Assembly: GCA_021805445.1 (NCBI GenBank) | Contig: JAJZFH010000066.1 | Coordinates: forward strand, 25,491-89,490 | Reading direction: 5' to 3' | Origin: Pseudomonadota bacterium | Lineage (GTDB): Bacteria > Pseudomonadota > Gammaproteobacteria > Burkholderiales > Ferrovaceae | DNA: 64,000 bases | Shown here: positions 7,506-16,514 of the stretch, in pieces | Layout: every line of letters starts with the position of its first letter | Position numbering within the stretch: the first letter of the stretch is position 1 | Notes under the pieces: model-generated | Seen by the model: only the letters and a program-made list of their open reading frames with translations | Database searches by the model: none | What the model was told of the DNA's origin: nothing | Made by a program: the position numbers and the translations under genes

Positions 7506-8073
7506 GACGCTGCACCAGCATTTCCAATGCCCCTACCCCGATCGTCAAGGAAAACTGAAAGAAAAGCATCAGAATGACGGGGCTCAGATCGATGCTCCCC
7601 AAAGGACGGACAAACCGTCGCAACACCCTCAAAAAAGGGTGGACCAACCCCTCCACGGCGCCCAACAACGGGCTATAGGGATTGATCCAGCTCAGCACGG
7701 CCAACAAAAACACGGCGGCCATCCAGACATACAGAATCTGACGCACCACGTCCACCAGGGCCAGGGCCATCCCCCAGGGCAGCAAATGCCATACTCCGGC
7801 CCCCTCCACTTCCAGCACATGCAGACTCAAGTGGGACAGGGACATGATCAAGTCGAGAAACCAGGCCCAGAACAAGGCAGACCGATCCCGCCCGGGCAAG
7901 GCAGACAATGCCGGACGAATCCATTGCAAGGCGAACTCCGTCGAGGTCACGGCCAATTTCATGAGCGGGTTGGGACGTTTCGCCCCTCCCCCTTCCAACA
8001 AATAACGCAGTACGGCCATGCTGGCAAAAAAAGTACCCACCAGATCCACCAGCGACCTACCCCAATCGATCAT
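7498..8073 (-). CDS. yggT: YggT family membrane protein
   Basis: A 191-residue inner-membrane protein with two YggT domains. Each has a pair of hydrophobic helices, for example near residues 85-110 and 155-185, and the family phrases LSWINPYSPLLG and LVHPFLRVLRRFVRPLG are visible. The function is not established; E. coli YggT has been linked to osmotic or K+ handling. The ATG at 8071-8073 overlaps the proC stop (TGATG), so it belongs to the yggS-proC-yggT operon common in proteobacteria. Confidence 0.9.
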   Translation of the reverse strand: MIDWGRSLVDLVGTFFASMAVLRYLLEGGGAKRPNPLMKLAVTSTEFALQWIRPALSALPGRDRSALFWAWFLDLIMSLSHLSLHVLEVEGAGVWHLLPWGMALALVDVVRQILYVWMAAVFLLAVLSWINPYSPLLGAVEGLVHPFLRVLRRFVRPLGSIDLSPVILMLFFQFSLTIGVGALEMLVQRLM

Positions 8074-8876
8074 CAAACCACACCCTCCAGTTCCCGCGAA
8101 CGCTGAGCCGCCGCCTGCACTGCCTGTTCCAGGACCTGCGCCCAGGCACCCTCCTCGAGTACCCGCAACGCCGCCTCCGTGGTTCCGCCCGGAGAGGTGA
8201 CCCGTCGACGCAACTGGGCCGGCGCGTCCTTTTCAGAACACGCCAGAAGCGCGGCGCCCCGCACCATTTCCTGTACCAGGGCACGAGCCATGTCTGCCGG
8301 AAGATCCAGATCGAGCGCCGCCTGGTGCAGTATTTCCATCAAATAAAAAACATAGGCCGGACCACTGCCTGACAAAGCCGTGACCGCATCCATCTGAGAT
8401 TCCCTGGTCAACCAGTGAACACTCCCGACGGCATGCATCAGGGCCTGGACCCGCGCCCGATCCTCTTCGGAAACTCCGGGGAGCGCAAAGAGTCCGGTCA
8501 CCCCGGCCTGAATCAACGCCGGGGTGTTGGGCATGGCGCGCACCAGATTGGCATGTCCCTTCAGTCCAGCCGAGAGGCGTGACGTGGTCCAGCCCGCCAC
8601 GATACTGACGAGGAGCGCCTCGGTCGGCAGAGGAGGGAAATGTCCCAGAAGTTCGGTCATCTGCTGAGGCTTGACGGCCAATACCACCGTGCTGGCTCCC
8701 CCCAGATCCGCCGGCACGGCGGCATACACCCGGATCCCCCAGCGGGCGCCCAACTGCGCGGCGGTGGCCTCGTTCACTTCGACCACTGCAATGTCGGACA
8801 GCGCCTGCCCATGGGACACCAACCCACCGATCAGGGCCGCTGCCATATTGCCGCCGCCCACAAATAGAATGCTCAT
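8073..8876 (-). CDS. proC: Pyrroline-5-carboxylate reductase
   Basis: A 267-residue NAD(P)H-dependent enzyme that makes proline from pyrroline-5-carboxylate. The N-terminal Rossmann motif is FVGGGNMAAALIGG. AVKPQQM and the dimer-domain signature DAVTALSGSGPAYVFYLMEI, followed by the C-terminal SPGGTTEAALRVLE block, are all present. ATG 8874-8876 is 2 bases after the yggS stop. The same frame stays open upstream through yggS, but that part is a shadow. With proA on the opposite strand, two of the three proline-biosynthesis steps are in this window; proB is not. Confidence 0.96.
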   Translation of the reverse strand: MSILFVGGGNMAAALIGGLVSHGQALSDIAVVEVNEATAAQLGARWGIRVYAAVPADLGGASTVVLAVKPQQMTELLGHFPPLPTEALLVSIVAGWTTSRLSAGLKGHANLVRAMPNTPALIQAGVTGLFALPGVSEEDRARVQALMHAVGSVHWLTRESQMDAVTALSGSGPAYVFYLMEILHQAALDLDLPADMARALVQEMVRGAALLACSEKDAPAQLRRRVTSPGGTTEAALRVLEEGAWAQVLEQAVQAAAQRSRELEGVV

Positions 8877-8878
8877 CT

Positions 8879-9553
8879 TCAGTTCTCCCGCCGTCCGAAC
8901 AAAATCGTTCCCAGTCGCAATAGTGTAGCGCCTTCTTCCAGTGCCAGCGGATAATCTCCCGACATCCCCATGGACAGGGTATCCAGGGAATGGCCCGCCG
9001 CACGCAGAGAGTCCAGTTGTTGGCGCAGTGCCGCAAAGTGACGGCGGGTGGTGTCTTCGCCCCCCTGAAAGGGGGCTGGAGGCGCCATCAGACCGCGCAG
9101 AGTCACGCCCGGCATCTGTGCCACCGCCTCGGCCAACGCCGGGAGTTGAGCAGGACCGACGCCCCCTTTGCTGGCTTCCCCGCTGATATTGACCTGCAGG
9201 CAAATGGGCAGGGGGGGCTGACCGTCTCCCATCCGAACCTCGGACAAGCGCCGGGCCTGACCTTCCTCCGTCACGCCATGAACCCAGTGGAAGCGGGACG
9301 CGATGAGGCGCGTTTTATTGCGCTGGATGCGCCCGATGAAATGCCACTCGAGGTCGGTACGTCCCACCCGGTCCTGCTTCTCGAGGGCTTCCTGGACATA
9401 ACTTTCACCGAAAAGACGCACGCCTGCCTCGGCGGCGGCACGAATCTCGGCCACCCCCTGCCCTTTGCTCACCGCAATCACGCGAATTTCCCGTGGGGGG
9501 GTCAGGGAAGCGAGGACCGCCTGGATTTGCCGCCATCTCGAGACATCGAACAT
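8879..9553 (-). CDS. yggS: PLP homeostasis protein YggS/PLPBP
   Basis: A 224-residue pyridoxal-phosphate-binding protein with an alanine-racemase-like TIM barrel, involved in vitamin B6 and amino-acid homeostasis. The PLP lysine is Lys30 in VIAVSKG. FGESYVQEALEK, EWHFIGRIQRNKTR and the phosphate-binding SMGMSGDYPLALEEG follow in family order, then LRLGTILFG. It is the first gene of the yggS-proC-yggT operon and is divergent from the DUF971-ubi genes. Confidence 0.95.
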   Translation of the reverse strand: MFDVSRWRQIQAVLASLTPPREIRVIAVSKGQGVAEIRAAAEAGVRLFGESYVQEALEKQDRVGRTDLEWHFIGRIQRNKTRLIASRFHWVHGVTEEGQARRLSEVRMGDGQPPLPICLQVNISGEASKGGVGPAQLPALAEAVAQMPGVTLRGLMAPPAPFQGGEDTTRRHFAALRQQLDSLRAAGHSLDTLSMGMSGDYPLALEEGATLLRLGTILFGRREN

Positions 9554-9614
9554 TACAAACCATTTAGGGTATCATCACAGGCTGAGATTTTAACCTTTAT
9601 TGCGGAGAATGGTT

Positions 9615-9992
9615 ATGGCAGGTTTGACACCGGACACTCCCTGGCCCACGGAAATCACCCTTCAGCAGGTCACGCGCGTCCTTGATGTCGTCTTCAGTGA
9701 CGGTCGCCAGTATCACTTTCCCATCGAATTTCTCCGGGTCCATTCTCCCTCGGCAGAAGTCCGGGGTCACGGCCCCGGTCAGGAAACCCTGCAGACCGGA
9801 AAACGTCAGGTAGGTATCCAGGAAATCGTTCCGGTCGGACAGTATGCCATCCAGTTGCGCTTTACCGATGGGCATGAAACCGGCATCTATTCCTGGGACT
9901 ATCTCCTCGATCTGGGCCGTCATCAGGAGGAATACTGGGCCGACTACCTCAACCGCATGGAAGCCGTCGGCGCCAGCCGCGATGCCCACTGA
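9615..9992 (+). CDS. DUF971 (gamma-butyrobetaine hydroxylase-like N-terminal) protein
   Basis: A 125-residue protein consisting of a single DUF971 domain, seen in [20 protein letters not shown], the [19 protein letters not shown] region, and the C-terminal [13 protein letters not shown]. Stand-alone copies are found beside ubiE in many betaproteobacteria, but their role is unknown; the domain is otherwise known at the N-terminus of gamma-butyrobetaine hydroxylase and in iron-sulphur carrier fusions. I chose ATG 9615 because a GGAGA site lies 6 bases upstream; ATG 9609 is possible. It overlaps the ubiE start region if ubiE begins at 9982. Confidence 0.88.
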   Translation: MAGLTPDTPWPTEITLQQVTRVLDVVFSDGRQYHFPIEFLRVHSPSAEVRGHGPGQETLQTGKRQVGIQEIVPVGQYAIQLRFTDGHETGIYSWDYLLDLGRHQEEYWADYLNRMEAVGASRDAH

Positions 9993-9996
9993 CATC

Positions 9997-10728
9997 ATGA
10001 CGAACACCCACTTCGGTTTCCAATCCGTGGCGGAAAACGAAAAGGCCGACAAGGTCGCGGCGGTTTTCGACTCGGTGGCTTCCCGCTACGATGTGATGAA
10101 CGACCTCATGTCGGTGGGCATGCACCGTCTCTGGAAGAAATTCACCCTGCAGGTATCCGGCGTTCGTTCCGGACAACGGGTTCTCGATCTGGCCTCGGGC
10201 AGCGGCGACCTGGCGCGAGGTTTTGCGAAAAAGACGGGCAAGGAAGGGCAGGTCGTCATGACCGACATCAACCCGGCCATGCTCAGCCGTGGACGGGACC
10301 GGGCCATCGACCAGGGGTATCTGCTCCCCACCCTGCAATGTGATGCCGAACGGTTGCCCTTCCCCGCCGGTTACTTCGATTGTGTCAGCGTGGCCTTCGG
10401 ACTACGCAACATGACCCACAAGGAGCGGGCTCTCGAAGAAATGTACCGGGTCCTGAAACCCGGCGGTTGTGCCCTGATCCTGGAATTCTCCAAAATCTGG
10501 GAACCGCTCAAGCCTTTCTACGACCTCTACTCTTTTCAGGTGATTCCCAAAATTGGACGATGGGTCGCCGACGATGAAGCAAGCTACCAGTATCTGGCCG
10601 AATCCATCCGCATGCATCCGGATCAGGAAACCCTGGGCACCCTGATGAACCAGGCACATTTCGAAAATGTCGAATGGTTCAATCTGAGTGCGGGCGTGGT
10701 CGCCCTGCACCGAGGGTATAAATGGTGA
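9997..10728 (+). CDS. ubiE: Ubiquinone/menaquinone C-methyltransferase UbiE
   Basis: A 243-residue SAM-dependent methyltransferase that adds the C2 methyl group to demethyl-quinol precursors. The N-terminal THFGFQSV, the SAM-binding [12 protein letters not shown] motif and the family signatures [16 protein letters not shown] and [21 protein letters not shown] are all clear. ATG 9997 gives MTNTHFGFQ; the in-frame ATG at 9982 would add five residues and overlap the DUF971 gene. It is followed by ubiJ and ubiB, the standard ubiquinone cluster. Confidence 0.97.
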   Translation: MTNTHFGFQSVAENEKADKVAAVFDSVASRYDVMNDLMSVGMHRLWKKFTLQVSGVRSGQRVLDLASGSGDLARGFAKKTGKEGQVVMTDINPAMLSRGRDRAIDQGYLLPTLQCDAERLPFPAGYFDCVSVAFGLRNMTHKERALEEMYRVLKPGGCALILEFSKIWEPLKPFYDLYSFQVIPKIGRWVADDEASYQYLAESIRMHPDQETLGTLMNQAHFENVEWFNLSAGVVALHRGYKW

Positions 10729-11303
10729 TGAGAGACCCCGCCCAGACCGTCTCACACGCTCTCCATGCCCTATTGGATACGGCGCCCTGGGCGTTGGAAC
10801 GGCTTCGGCCCTTCGCCGGACAAACGCTGGTCCTGAATGTGGGGACCTGGACCCTGTTTTTCACCATCGATGAGCGCGGTTCCCTGGTGCTGAACCGGGA
10901 GCGCCCATCCGCGCCCGCACTGACCCTCGACCTGTCACCCTCTGCCCTGCCTCTGCTGCTCCTGCGCCCGGAAGAGGCGCTTCACCACCTGCATCTGTCC
11001 GGGAACAGCGCCTTGGCCACCGAGATCGGATTTCTGGCCAAACACTTCCGCCCGGATCTGGAAGAATTGCTGAGTCGAGTCGTGGGAGACCGGGGCGCTC
11101 ATCGTCTGGGCCATTTTTTCAGGCAGGGCAGTGCCTGGGCACGGGAAACGCTGTCCCGTTCCCAGAGCATGCTCCAGGAATACGCGACGGAAGAAATTCA
11201 CCTGCTCCCCAGCCGGGCCCAGGCTCGACGTTTCGCCCTGCAAGTACACCAGCTGGATGAAGACCTCGGGCACCTGGAACAACGCCTGGGCAGACTACTC
11301 TGA
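10728..11303 (+). CDS. ubiJ: Ubiquinone biosynthesis accessory factor UbiJ
   Basis: A 191-residue protein with an N-terminal SCP2 lipid-binding domain (roughly residues 15-110) and a C-terminal helical, likely coiled-coil segment, [14 protein letters not shown] to LEQRLGRLL. UbiJ is a soluble assembly factor of the aerobic ubiquinone (Ubi) complex that presents the hydrophobic intermediates. It lies between ubiE and ubiB with a TGATG overlap at each junction. ATG 10722, six bases earlier, is an equally possible start. Confidence 0.9.
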   Translation: MRDPAQTVSHALHALLDTAPWALERLRPFAGQTLVLNVGTWTLFFTIDERGSLVLNRERPSAPALTLDLSPSALPLLLLRPEEALHHLHLSGNSALATEIGFLAKHFRPDLEELLSRVVGDRGAHRLGHFFRQGSAWARETLSRSQSMLQEYATEEIHLLPSRAQARRFALQVHQLDEDLGHLEQRLGRLL

Positions 11304-12853
11304 TGCGGATCTGGCGGGTTGCTTTCATCCTTTATGTCGTCCTGCGCTATGGCCTCGACGAACTGGTGCTGGCCCATGACCGTTTGGGCCCCCTGCGCCG
11401 ACTCAGCCGTTCCCTGCTGTTCTGGCGCCATTTCAGCACGCCCCGCGCACTTCGCCTGCGCCTGGCCCTGGAACGCCTGGGGCCCATTTTCGTCAAATTC
11501 GGTCAGGCCCTCTCCACCCGGCGCGATCTGATCCCGCCAGACATTGCCGACGAACTGGCCCGCCTTCAGGACCAAGTCCCCCCCTTTCCCGGAGAAGAGG
11601 CCGTCCGAATCCTGGAAAAGATCTATGGGCGCCCCTTGTCCCAGGTCTTTACCGAATTCGACATCGAACCCATCGCCAGCGCTTCCGTCGCCCAGGTCCA
11701 TTTTGCCGTTCTCAAAAACGGCAAACAAGCGGCGGTCAAAATTCTGCGCCCCGAGGTGGACCGTGTCATCCAGCGCGACGTCGCCCTCATGCTCACCCTG
11801 GCCCGACTGCTCGAATACGGGTTCAAGGAGGCCCGGCGCCTGCGCCCGGTGGAAGTGGTGGCCGAATTTCGCAAGCATCTGTCCGACGAGTTGGACCTGA
11901 TGGTGGAGGCTTCCAACGCCAGCCAGTTGCGCCGTAATTTCTCCGACCGGCGCCTGCTCATCATCCCCGAAGTCTACTGGGATTACTGCGATACCCGGGT
12001 GATGGTCATGGAACGCATGTTCGGCACGCCCATCAGTCAGGTGGACCGGCTACGCGCACGAGGCGTGGATATTCCAAAACTGGCGCGCGATGGCGTGGAA
12101 ATCTTCTTCACCCAGGTTTTCCGGGATGGCTTCTTTCATGCCGACATGCATCCGGGCAATATCCAGGTCGCCGAGGACGGGCGTTACATCGGCCTGGATT
12201 TCGGCATCATCGGCACCTTGACCGCCGAGGACAAAAGTTATCTGGCACAAAATTTTCTGGCATTTTTCCAACGCGACTATCAACGCGTGGCCGAAGCCCA
12301 TATCGAAGCCGGATGGGTACCCGCCCATACCCGCTCCAACGAGTTCGAATCGGCCATTCGCTCGGTCTGTGAACCTATTTTTGACAAACCCCTGCGCGAA
12401 ATTTCCTTCGGCAAGGTACTGTTGCGCCTCTTTCAGGTTTCCCGCCGCTTTCAGATGGAAATTCAACCCCAACTGGTCCTGCTGCAAAAAACCCTGCTGA
12501 ATGTGGAAGGATTGGGGCGGGATCTCGACCCCGAACTGGATCTGTGGAAAACCGCCAAACCTTTCCTGGAACGCTGGATGAGCGAACAAGTGGGTTGGCG
12601 GGGACTGATCAAGGCCATCAAACAGGAAGGCGGGCAATGGGTCACTCTGGTCCCCCAACTCCCCCGTCTGGTCCATCGCGCCCTCGAGGACGGCGTCCAA
12701 CGAAACGCCCTGGTCGGCGAAGTGGCGCGGTTGCGTCGACAACACCATCAAACCCAGCGCTGGATGATCTTCCTGATGGTTGGAATGGGACTCCTCTTCG
12801 GGATTTTGCTGGCGCTGGCATGGATGATCTGGATGGACGTTCCGGCCAACTAG
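11303..12853 (+). CDS. ubiB: Ubiquinone biosynthesis ABC1-family kinase UbiB
   Basis: A 516-residue protein of the UbiB/ADCK family, atypical kinase-like ATPases needed for ubiquinone synthesis. The KxGQ-type segment ([19 protein letters not shown]) that defines the family is at about residues 60-80. It is followed by the Ala-rich loop [11 protein letters not shown], the ExD-type [12 protein letters not shown], the catalytic HADMHPGNI and the metal-binding GLDFGIIG. The last 30 residues form one or two membrane helices ([20 protein letters not shown]). The gene overlaps ubiJ and ends the ubi cluster. Confidence 0.96.
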   Translation: MRIWRVAFILYVVLRYGLDELVLAHDRLGPLRRLSRSLLFWRHFSTPRALRLRLALERLGPIFVKFGQALSTRRDLIPPDIADELARLQDQVPPFPGEEAVRILEKIYGRPLSQVFTEFDIEPIASASVAQVHFAVLKNGKQAAVKILRPEVDRVIQRDVALMLTLARLLEYGFKEARRLRPVEVVAEFRKHLSDELDLMVEASNASQLRRNFSDRRLLIIPEVYWDYCDTRVMVMERMFGTPISQVDRLRARGVDIPKLARDGVEIFFTQVFRDGFFHADMHPGNIQVAEDGRYIGLDFGIIGTLTAEDKSYLAQNFLAFFQRDYQRVAEAHIEAGWVPAHTRSNEFESAIRSVCEPIFDKPLREISFGKVLLRLFQVSRRFQMEIQPQLVLLQKTLLNVEGLGRDLDPELDLWKTAKPFLERWMSEQVGWRGLIKAIKQEGGQWVTLVPQLPRLVHRALEDGVQRNALVGEVARLRRQHHQTQRWMIFLMVGMGLLFGILLALAWMIWMDVPAN

Positions 12854-12892
12854 CGTACCCCCCTTTTCTTCTCAACTCATGGACTGCCGACT

Positions 12893-13432
12893 ATGCGCTA
12901 TCGTCTGGGCTCAGATGCCCCCCAGGTTTCTCCCTCTGCCTTCATCGAAGAAAGCGCCACCCTCATCGGCAAGGTCATTCTGGAAGATCAGACCAGCGTA
13001 TGGTGCCAGGCGGTCCTGCGGGGGGACAATGAGCCGATTCGCATCGGACGACGCAGTAATGTGCAGGATGGCGCACTGCTCCATACCGACCCGGGGGCTC
13101 CCCTCACCGTCGCAGACAACGTCAGTATCGGACATGGAGCGGTGTTGCATGGGTGTACGGTGGGGGCCGGTTCGCTGATCGGAATCCGGGCGGTGGTCCT
13201 GAATCATGCCGTCATCGGCAGGAACTGTTTGATTGGCGCCAATGCGCTGATCACCGAGGGCAAGCAGATCCCCGACAACTCTCTGGTGGTGGGGAGTCCG
13301 GGTCGGGTCATCCGCACCCTGAACGCAGAGGAAATTGCCGGTCTGGCGCATAATGCCGAGGTGTACGTGAACCGTGCCGAACAATTCCGGAACACCTGCG
13401 TGCGTCTCCCCGACCCGCTTGCCCATGAATGA
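12893..13432 (+). CDS. Gamma-class carbonic anhydrase-like hexapeptide protein
   Basis: A 179-residue left-handed beta-helix protein of the YrdA/PaaY/CaiE gamma-carbonic anhydrase family. Hexapeptide repeats run from about residue 15 to 150, and the zinc-ligand histidines lie in DGALLHTD and SIGHGAVLHG. Such proteins bind a metal; only some show carbonic anhydrase activity, so the reaction is uncertain. The ATG is preceded by a 39-base gap from ubiB, and the end overlaps the next hydrolase gene by 8 bases. Confidence 0.92.
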   Translation: MRYRLGSDAPQVSPSAFIEESATLIGKVILEDQTSVWCQAVLRGDNEPIRIGRRSNVQDGALLHTDPGAPLTVADNVSIGHGAVLHGCTVGAGSLIGIRAVVLNHAVIGRNCLIGANALITEGKQIPDNSLVVGSPGRVIRTLNAEEIAGLAHNAEVYVNRAEQFRNTCVRLPDPLAHE

Positions 13433-14036
13433 CTTCTCTTCCGAAACCCGCCTGATCCCCGGCCCTGCCGGTCTTCTGGAAACCGTCATCGACCGTCCCG
13501 TGGGCCTTGCCCGTGGTCTGGCCCTGGTGGCCCACCCCCATCCGCTGTTTGGCGGCACCCTGAACAACAAGGTCACCCAGACCCTGGCTCGCGCATTCAC
13601 TGATCTGGGTTACGTCACCTGGCGCATGAACTTTCGGGGCGTGGGCAACAGTACCGGAAATTTCACGCACGGACGGGGCGAAACGGAAGACTGGCTGGCC
13701 CTCCACGCGCGCGCCGCCCAGGAAACGCCCGGAGTCCCGCTGCTGTTGGGCGGCTTTTCCTTTGGGGCCTTCGTCATGACCGAAGTTGCCCGCACCCTGC
13801 CCTGTCAGCGTCTGGTCCTGGTGGCGCCGGCCGTGGGTCATTTCCCCGTGGGCACCGTCCAGCCCCAAACGCTCGTCGTACACGGAGAACGGGATACCAC
13901 CGTGCCTCTGACGGATGTGCTGCACTGGGCCGAGCCGCAGGACCTTCCCGTCCTGGTGGTCCCCGGCGCCGACCATTTCTTTCATCAACGCTTGATCCTG
14001 TTGCGCAACTGGGTTAGTCTGGTCTGTCGTTCCTAA
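13425..14036 (+). CDS. Alpha/beta hydrolase (COG2945-like)
   Basis: A 203-residue compact alpha/beta hydrolase. It begins with a strand region and an AHPHPLFGGTLNNKV segment, then FRGVGNSTG. The nucleophile elbow GGFSFGAF has Ser112. The acid is in VVHGERDTTVP (Asp157) and the base in GADHFFH (His184), so the triad is complete. The family contains esterases and acyltransferase-like proteins without a firm substrate. ATG 13425 gives MNDFSSETRLI and overlaps the carbonic anhydrase-like gene by 8 bases. Confidence 0.9.
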   Translation: MNDFSSETRLIPGPAGLLETVIDRPVGLARGLALVAHPHPLFGGTLNNKVTQTLARAFTDLGYVTWRMNFRGVGNSTGNFTHGRGETEDWLALHARAAQETPGVPLLLGGFSFGAFVMTEVARTLPCQRLVLVAPAVGHFPVGTVQPQTLVVHGERDTTVPLTDVLHWAEPQDLPVLVVPGADHFFHQRLILLRNWVSLVCRS

Positions 14037-14054
14037 CCTTCCTTCGAGAAACCC

Positions 14055-14480
14055 GTGCTGCTGCTTTCGATCAAATCCTTCCATATCATGGCCATGGTGA
14101 CCTGGTTTGCCGGATTGTTCTACCTTCCTCGTCTCTTCGTCTATCATGCACAATGCCCGGCATCGGATACGCTGGGACGGGAACGCTTCAAAATCATGGA
14201 GCGCAAGTTATTCTGGGGCATCACCACCCCCGGCGGCGTATTGACCCTCCTGTCCGGCCTGTTCATGGCCTTCGGGCTGGATGACCGGGGCGGCTGGCTC
14301 TATGCCAAACTGGCCCTCGTGACCTTGCTGGTGGCCTACCATGTCTGGTGTGGTGCCCTGGTCAAAACCTTTGCCCGGGACCGCAATCCGCACGGTCATG
14401 TCTGGTACCGCTGGTTCAATGAATTCCCCGTGCTGATTCTCGTCCCCGTGGTCATTCTGGTGGTCTTCAAACCCTTCTGA
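14055..14480 (+). CDS. hemJ: Protoporphyrinogen IX oxidase HemJ
   Basis: A 141-residue membrane protein with four hydrophobic helices, of the HemJ (UPF0093) family, which oxidises protoporphyrinogen IX in haem synthesis. The N-terminal SFHIMAMVTWFAGLFYLPRLFV is the family fingerprint, with His10 as a predicted haem ligand; a later LYAKLALVTLLVAYHVWCG helix carries the conserved Lys. It starts with GTG 14055. It is read in the same direction as the ubiquinone genes, which fits since HemJ activity is coupled to the respiratory chain. Confidence 0.92.
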   Translation: MLLLSIKSFHIMAMVTWFAGLFYLPRLFVYHAQCPASDTLGRERFKIMERKLFWGITTPGGVLTLLSGLFMAFGLDDRGGWLYAKLALVTLLVAYHVWCGALVKTFARDRNPHGHVWYRWFNEFPVLILVPVVILVVFKPF

Positions 14481-14488
14481 GTCTCTTC

Positions 14489-15643
14489 ATGAATCCTCCC
14501 GACCAAACTTTTTTCTGCCCATGTCCACGCGGACTGGAAGACGTGCTATCCCAGGAACTGGCTTCCCTGGGCGCTTCGGACATCACACCCCGGGACTCCG
14601 GGGTCGGTTTTACGGGGAATTATCCCCTGGCCATGCGGGTCAATCTGGAAAGTCGCCTCGCCAGTCGGGTTCTCTGGCAAGTGGCCAAGGGCCCCTATCA
14701 TTCCGAACAGGATCTCTACGATCAGGCCGTGCGCTTGCCCTGGAGTGACTGGTTCTGCGTGGAACGAACCCTGAAGGTCGATACCCGGGCGCACCATTCT
14801 CCCTTGCGCAGTCTGGATTTTGCCACGCTACGCATCAAGGATGCTCTCTGCGACCATTTTCGTGCGCAACAGGGTCAGCGCCCTTCCATCGATACCCATC
14901 AACCCGAAATCCGTGTCTATCTGTTTCTGGATGCCACCCATTTCACCCTGTCCCTGGACACCTCGGGCGATGCGCTGTTCAAGCGCGGGACACGACCGGA
15001 GGGCGGCGATGCGCCCCTGAAGCGCAACCTGGCGGCCGGACTGCTGGCCCTGGCCCAGTGGCAGCCCGGGGGGCCCCTGCTCGATGCCTTCTGCGGCGCA
15101 GGCACGATCTTGCTGGAGGCAGCGGAGCAAAGTTTGCAGCGCGCGCCAGGACTGAACCGTTCCTTTGCCTTTGAGCGCCTGCACTCGTGGCCGGTGGCCC
15201 GGCATTGGCCCGCCTTGCTCGAGGAAGCCCATGCCCGGGTCCTGCCGCCCACCGCTTTGCCCCTGTGGGGCCAGGATCTGAAAGGCGATGCCCTGGAACT
15301 CACCCGCCTCAACTTGGCCGCAGCCGGACTGGAAGGGTGTGTGACCCTGAAGCAGGTCAACGTGCTGGAGTCCTCCCCGCCCTGCCCCTCGGGGCTGCTC
15401 CTCAGCAACCTGCCCTATGGGGTACGGCTCGGGGAACAAGCCGAGTTGTCTCTTTTTTATCCCGCCCTGGGCAATACCCTGAAGCAGCGTTATGCCGGCT
15501 GGACGGCCTGCCTGTTCAGCGCTGACCTGAGCCTCCCCAAATCCCTGCGTCTCAAGGTCACGCGCCGCACCCCCTTGTACAATGGCGCCCTCGAGTGTCG
15601 CCTGTTCCGTATACCCCTGGTGCAAGGGTCAAACCGCACCTGA
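14489..15643 (+). CDS. rlmL: THUMP-domain 23S rRNA methyltransferase (RlmL-like)
   Basis: A 384-residue protein with an N-terminal THUMP RNA-binding domain (residues 45-160) and a methyltransferase domain with DAFCGAGTILLEAAEQ and the catalytic NLPYG motif. It matches the N-terminal half of E. coli RlmL, which makes m2G2445 of 23S rRNA. The second half (RlmK) is absent, as in many betaproteobacteria, where it is either separate or lacking. It follows hemJ after 8 bases. Confidence 0.88.
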   Translation: MNPPDQTFFCPCPRGLEDVLSQELASLGASDITPRDSGVGFTGNYPLAMRVNLESRLASRVLWQVAKGPYHSEQDLYDQAVRLPWSDWFCVERTLKVDTRAHHSPLRSLDFATLRIKDALCDHFRAQQGQRPSIDTHQPEIRVYLFLDATHFTLSLDTSGDALFKRGTRPEGGDAPLKRNLAAGLLALAQWQPGGPLLDAFCGAGTILLEAAEQSLQRAPGLNRSFAFERLHSWPVARHWPALLEEAHARVLPPTALPLWGQDLKGDALELTRLNLAAAGLEGCVTLKQVNVLESSPPCPSGLLLSNLPYGVRLGEQAELSLFYPALGNTLKQRYAGWTACLFSADLSLPKSLRLKVTRRTPLYNGALECRLFRIPLVQGSNRT

Positions 15644-15669
15644 AGAGAAGGATGAGCGCCAACGACTTG

Positions 15670-15703
15670 CTGTAATATGACAGTCACATGAAGGGCGTAT
15701 AAC
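15670..15703 (+). promoter_or_regulatory. Pho box and -10 element upstream of phoB
   Basis: Two 7-base direct repeats, CTGTAAT (15670-15676) and CAGTCAC (15681-15687), are separated by 4 bases. Each differs at one position from the CTGTCAT/C half-site of the PhoB box. A -10 element TATAAC (15698-15703) lies 10 bases after the second repeat, the spacing at which a Pho box replaces the -35 box. Autoactivation of phoBR under phosphate limitation is expected. Confidence 0.65.
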
Positions 15704-15711
15704 ACTCCCTC

Positions 15712-16443
15712 ATGGACACGCATATCGAAGTCATCCCCCCTATGGAGGCGAATTTGGGAGCCCATATTCTGGTCGTGGAAGACGAAGTCGCCATTCAGGA
15801 ATTGATCACCCTCAATCTGGCTCAGGCCGGTCACGAGACCGAAGTCGCCTCCGATGGACTGGAGGCCCTTTCGCGCGTGCAGGACATGCTCCCCGACCTG
15901 ATCCTGGTGGACTGGATGTTGCCCGGCATGAGCGGGCTGGATCTGGTCCGACGCCTGCGCGCCCACCAGCGGACACAGCGCATCCCCATCATCATGCTGA
16001 CGGCACGAGTCGATGAATCGGACAAATTGCTCGGACTGGAATCCGGCGCCGATGATTACATCACCAAGCCCTTCTCGATCCGGGAACTGAATGCACGCAT
16101 CAAGGCCGTGTTGCGCCGACGCGCCCCCCAGATGACGGAAGATCTGGTCCTCTTCAACACCTTGTCCCTGGACCCCGCCACCCACCGGGTTCATGCGGGG
16201 GCCACGGAGATCCTGCTGGGTCCCACCGAGTTCAAGTTGCTCCACTTTTTCATGACTCACCCGGAGCGCGTCTATTCCCGGACCCAGATTCTCGATCATG
16301 TCTGGGGAGATCACATTTTCATCGAAGAACGCACGGTGGATGTCCACATCCGCCGTCTCCGCTCAGCCCTGGAAACCACCGACAACGACCGGTTTCTGCA
16401 AACCGTTCGAGGCGCGGGCTACCGCCTGACAGCCCTCACCTGA
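15712..16443 (+). CDS. phoB: Phosphate regulon response regulator PhoB
   Basis: An OmpR-class response regulator. The receiver domain begins at HILVVEDE, with phospho-acceptor Asp67 in LVDWMLPGMSG and the conserved Lys in ITKPFS. The winged-helix domain has LGPTEFKLLHFFM and ERTVDVHIRRLRSAL. The first ATG (15712) lies about 2 bases from the predicted transcription start, so it would be almost leaderless. An in-frame TTG at 15754 has a GGAGG site 5 bases upstream, starts MGAHILVVEDE and makes the acceptor Asp53, as in E. coli PhoB (Asp54). The shorter start is therefore quite likely. phoR follows after 71 bases. Confidence 0.93.
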   Translation: MDTHIEVIPPMEANLGAHILVVEDEVAIQELITLNLAQAGHETEVASDGLEALSRVQDMLPDLILVDWMLPGMSGLDLVRRLRAHQRTQRIPIIMLTARVDESDKLLGLESGADDYITKPFSIRELNARIKAVLRRRAPQMTEDLVLFNTLSLDPATHRVHAGATEILLGPTEFKLLHFFMTHPERVYSRTQILDHVWGDHIFIEERTVDVHIRRLRSALETTDNDRFLQTVRGAGYRLTALT

Positions 16444-16455
16444 GCGTATCTCTCC

Positions 16456-16473
16456 CCCTTACCCCGGTGAGGG
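16456..16473 (+). other. Hairpin between phoB and phoR
   Basis: CCCTTACC and GGTGAGGG can pair over 8 bp, with one G-U pair, around a very short centre, 12 bases after the phoB stop. A T-rich stretch (CTTTGGTTTTTGG) begins 8 bases later, too far for a standard terminator. It may be a stabilising or attenuating hairpin that lowers phoR relative to phoB, or chance. Confidence 0.3.
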
Positions 16474-16514
16474 TGGTACTCTTTGGTTTTTGGTTGATTG
16501 CGGGTTGATGGGTC

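Noticed and set aside
8877..9203. N-terminal extension of proC
   Set aside because: The frame is open but lies wholly over yggS, and proC with ATG 8876 already has the full family length with its Rossmann motif at the start.
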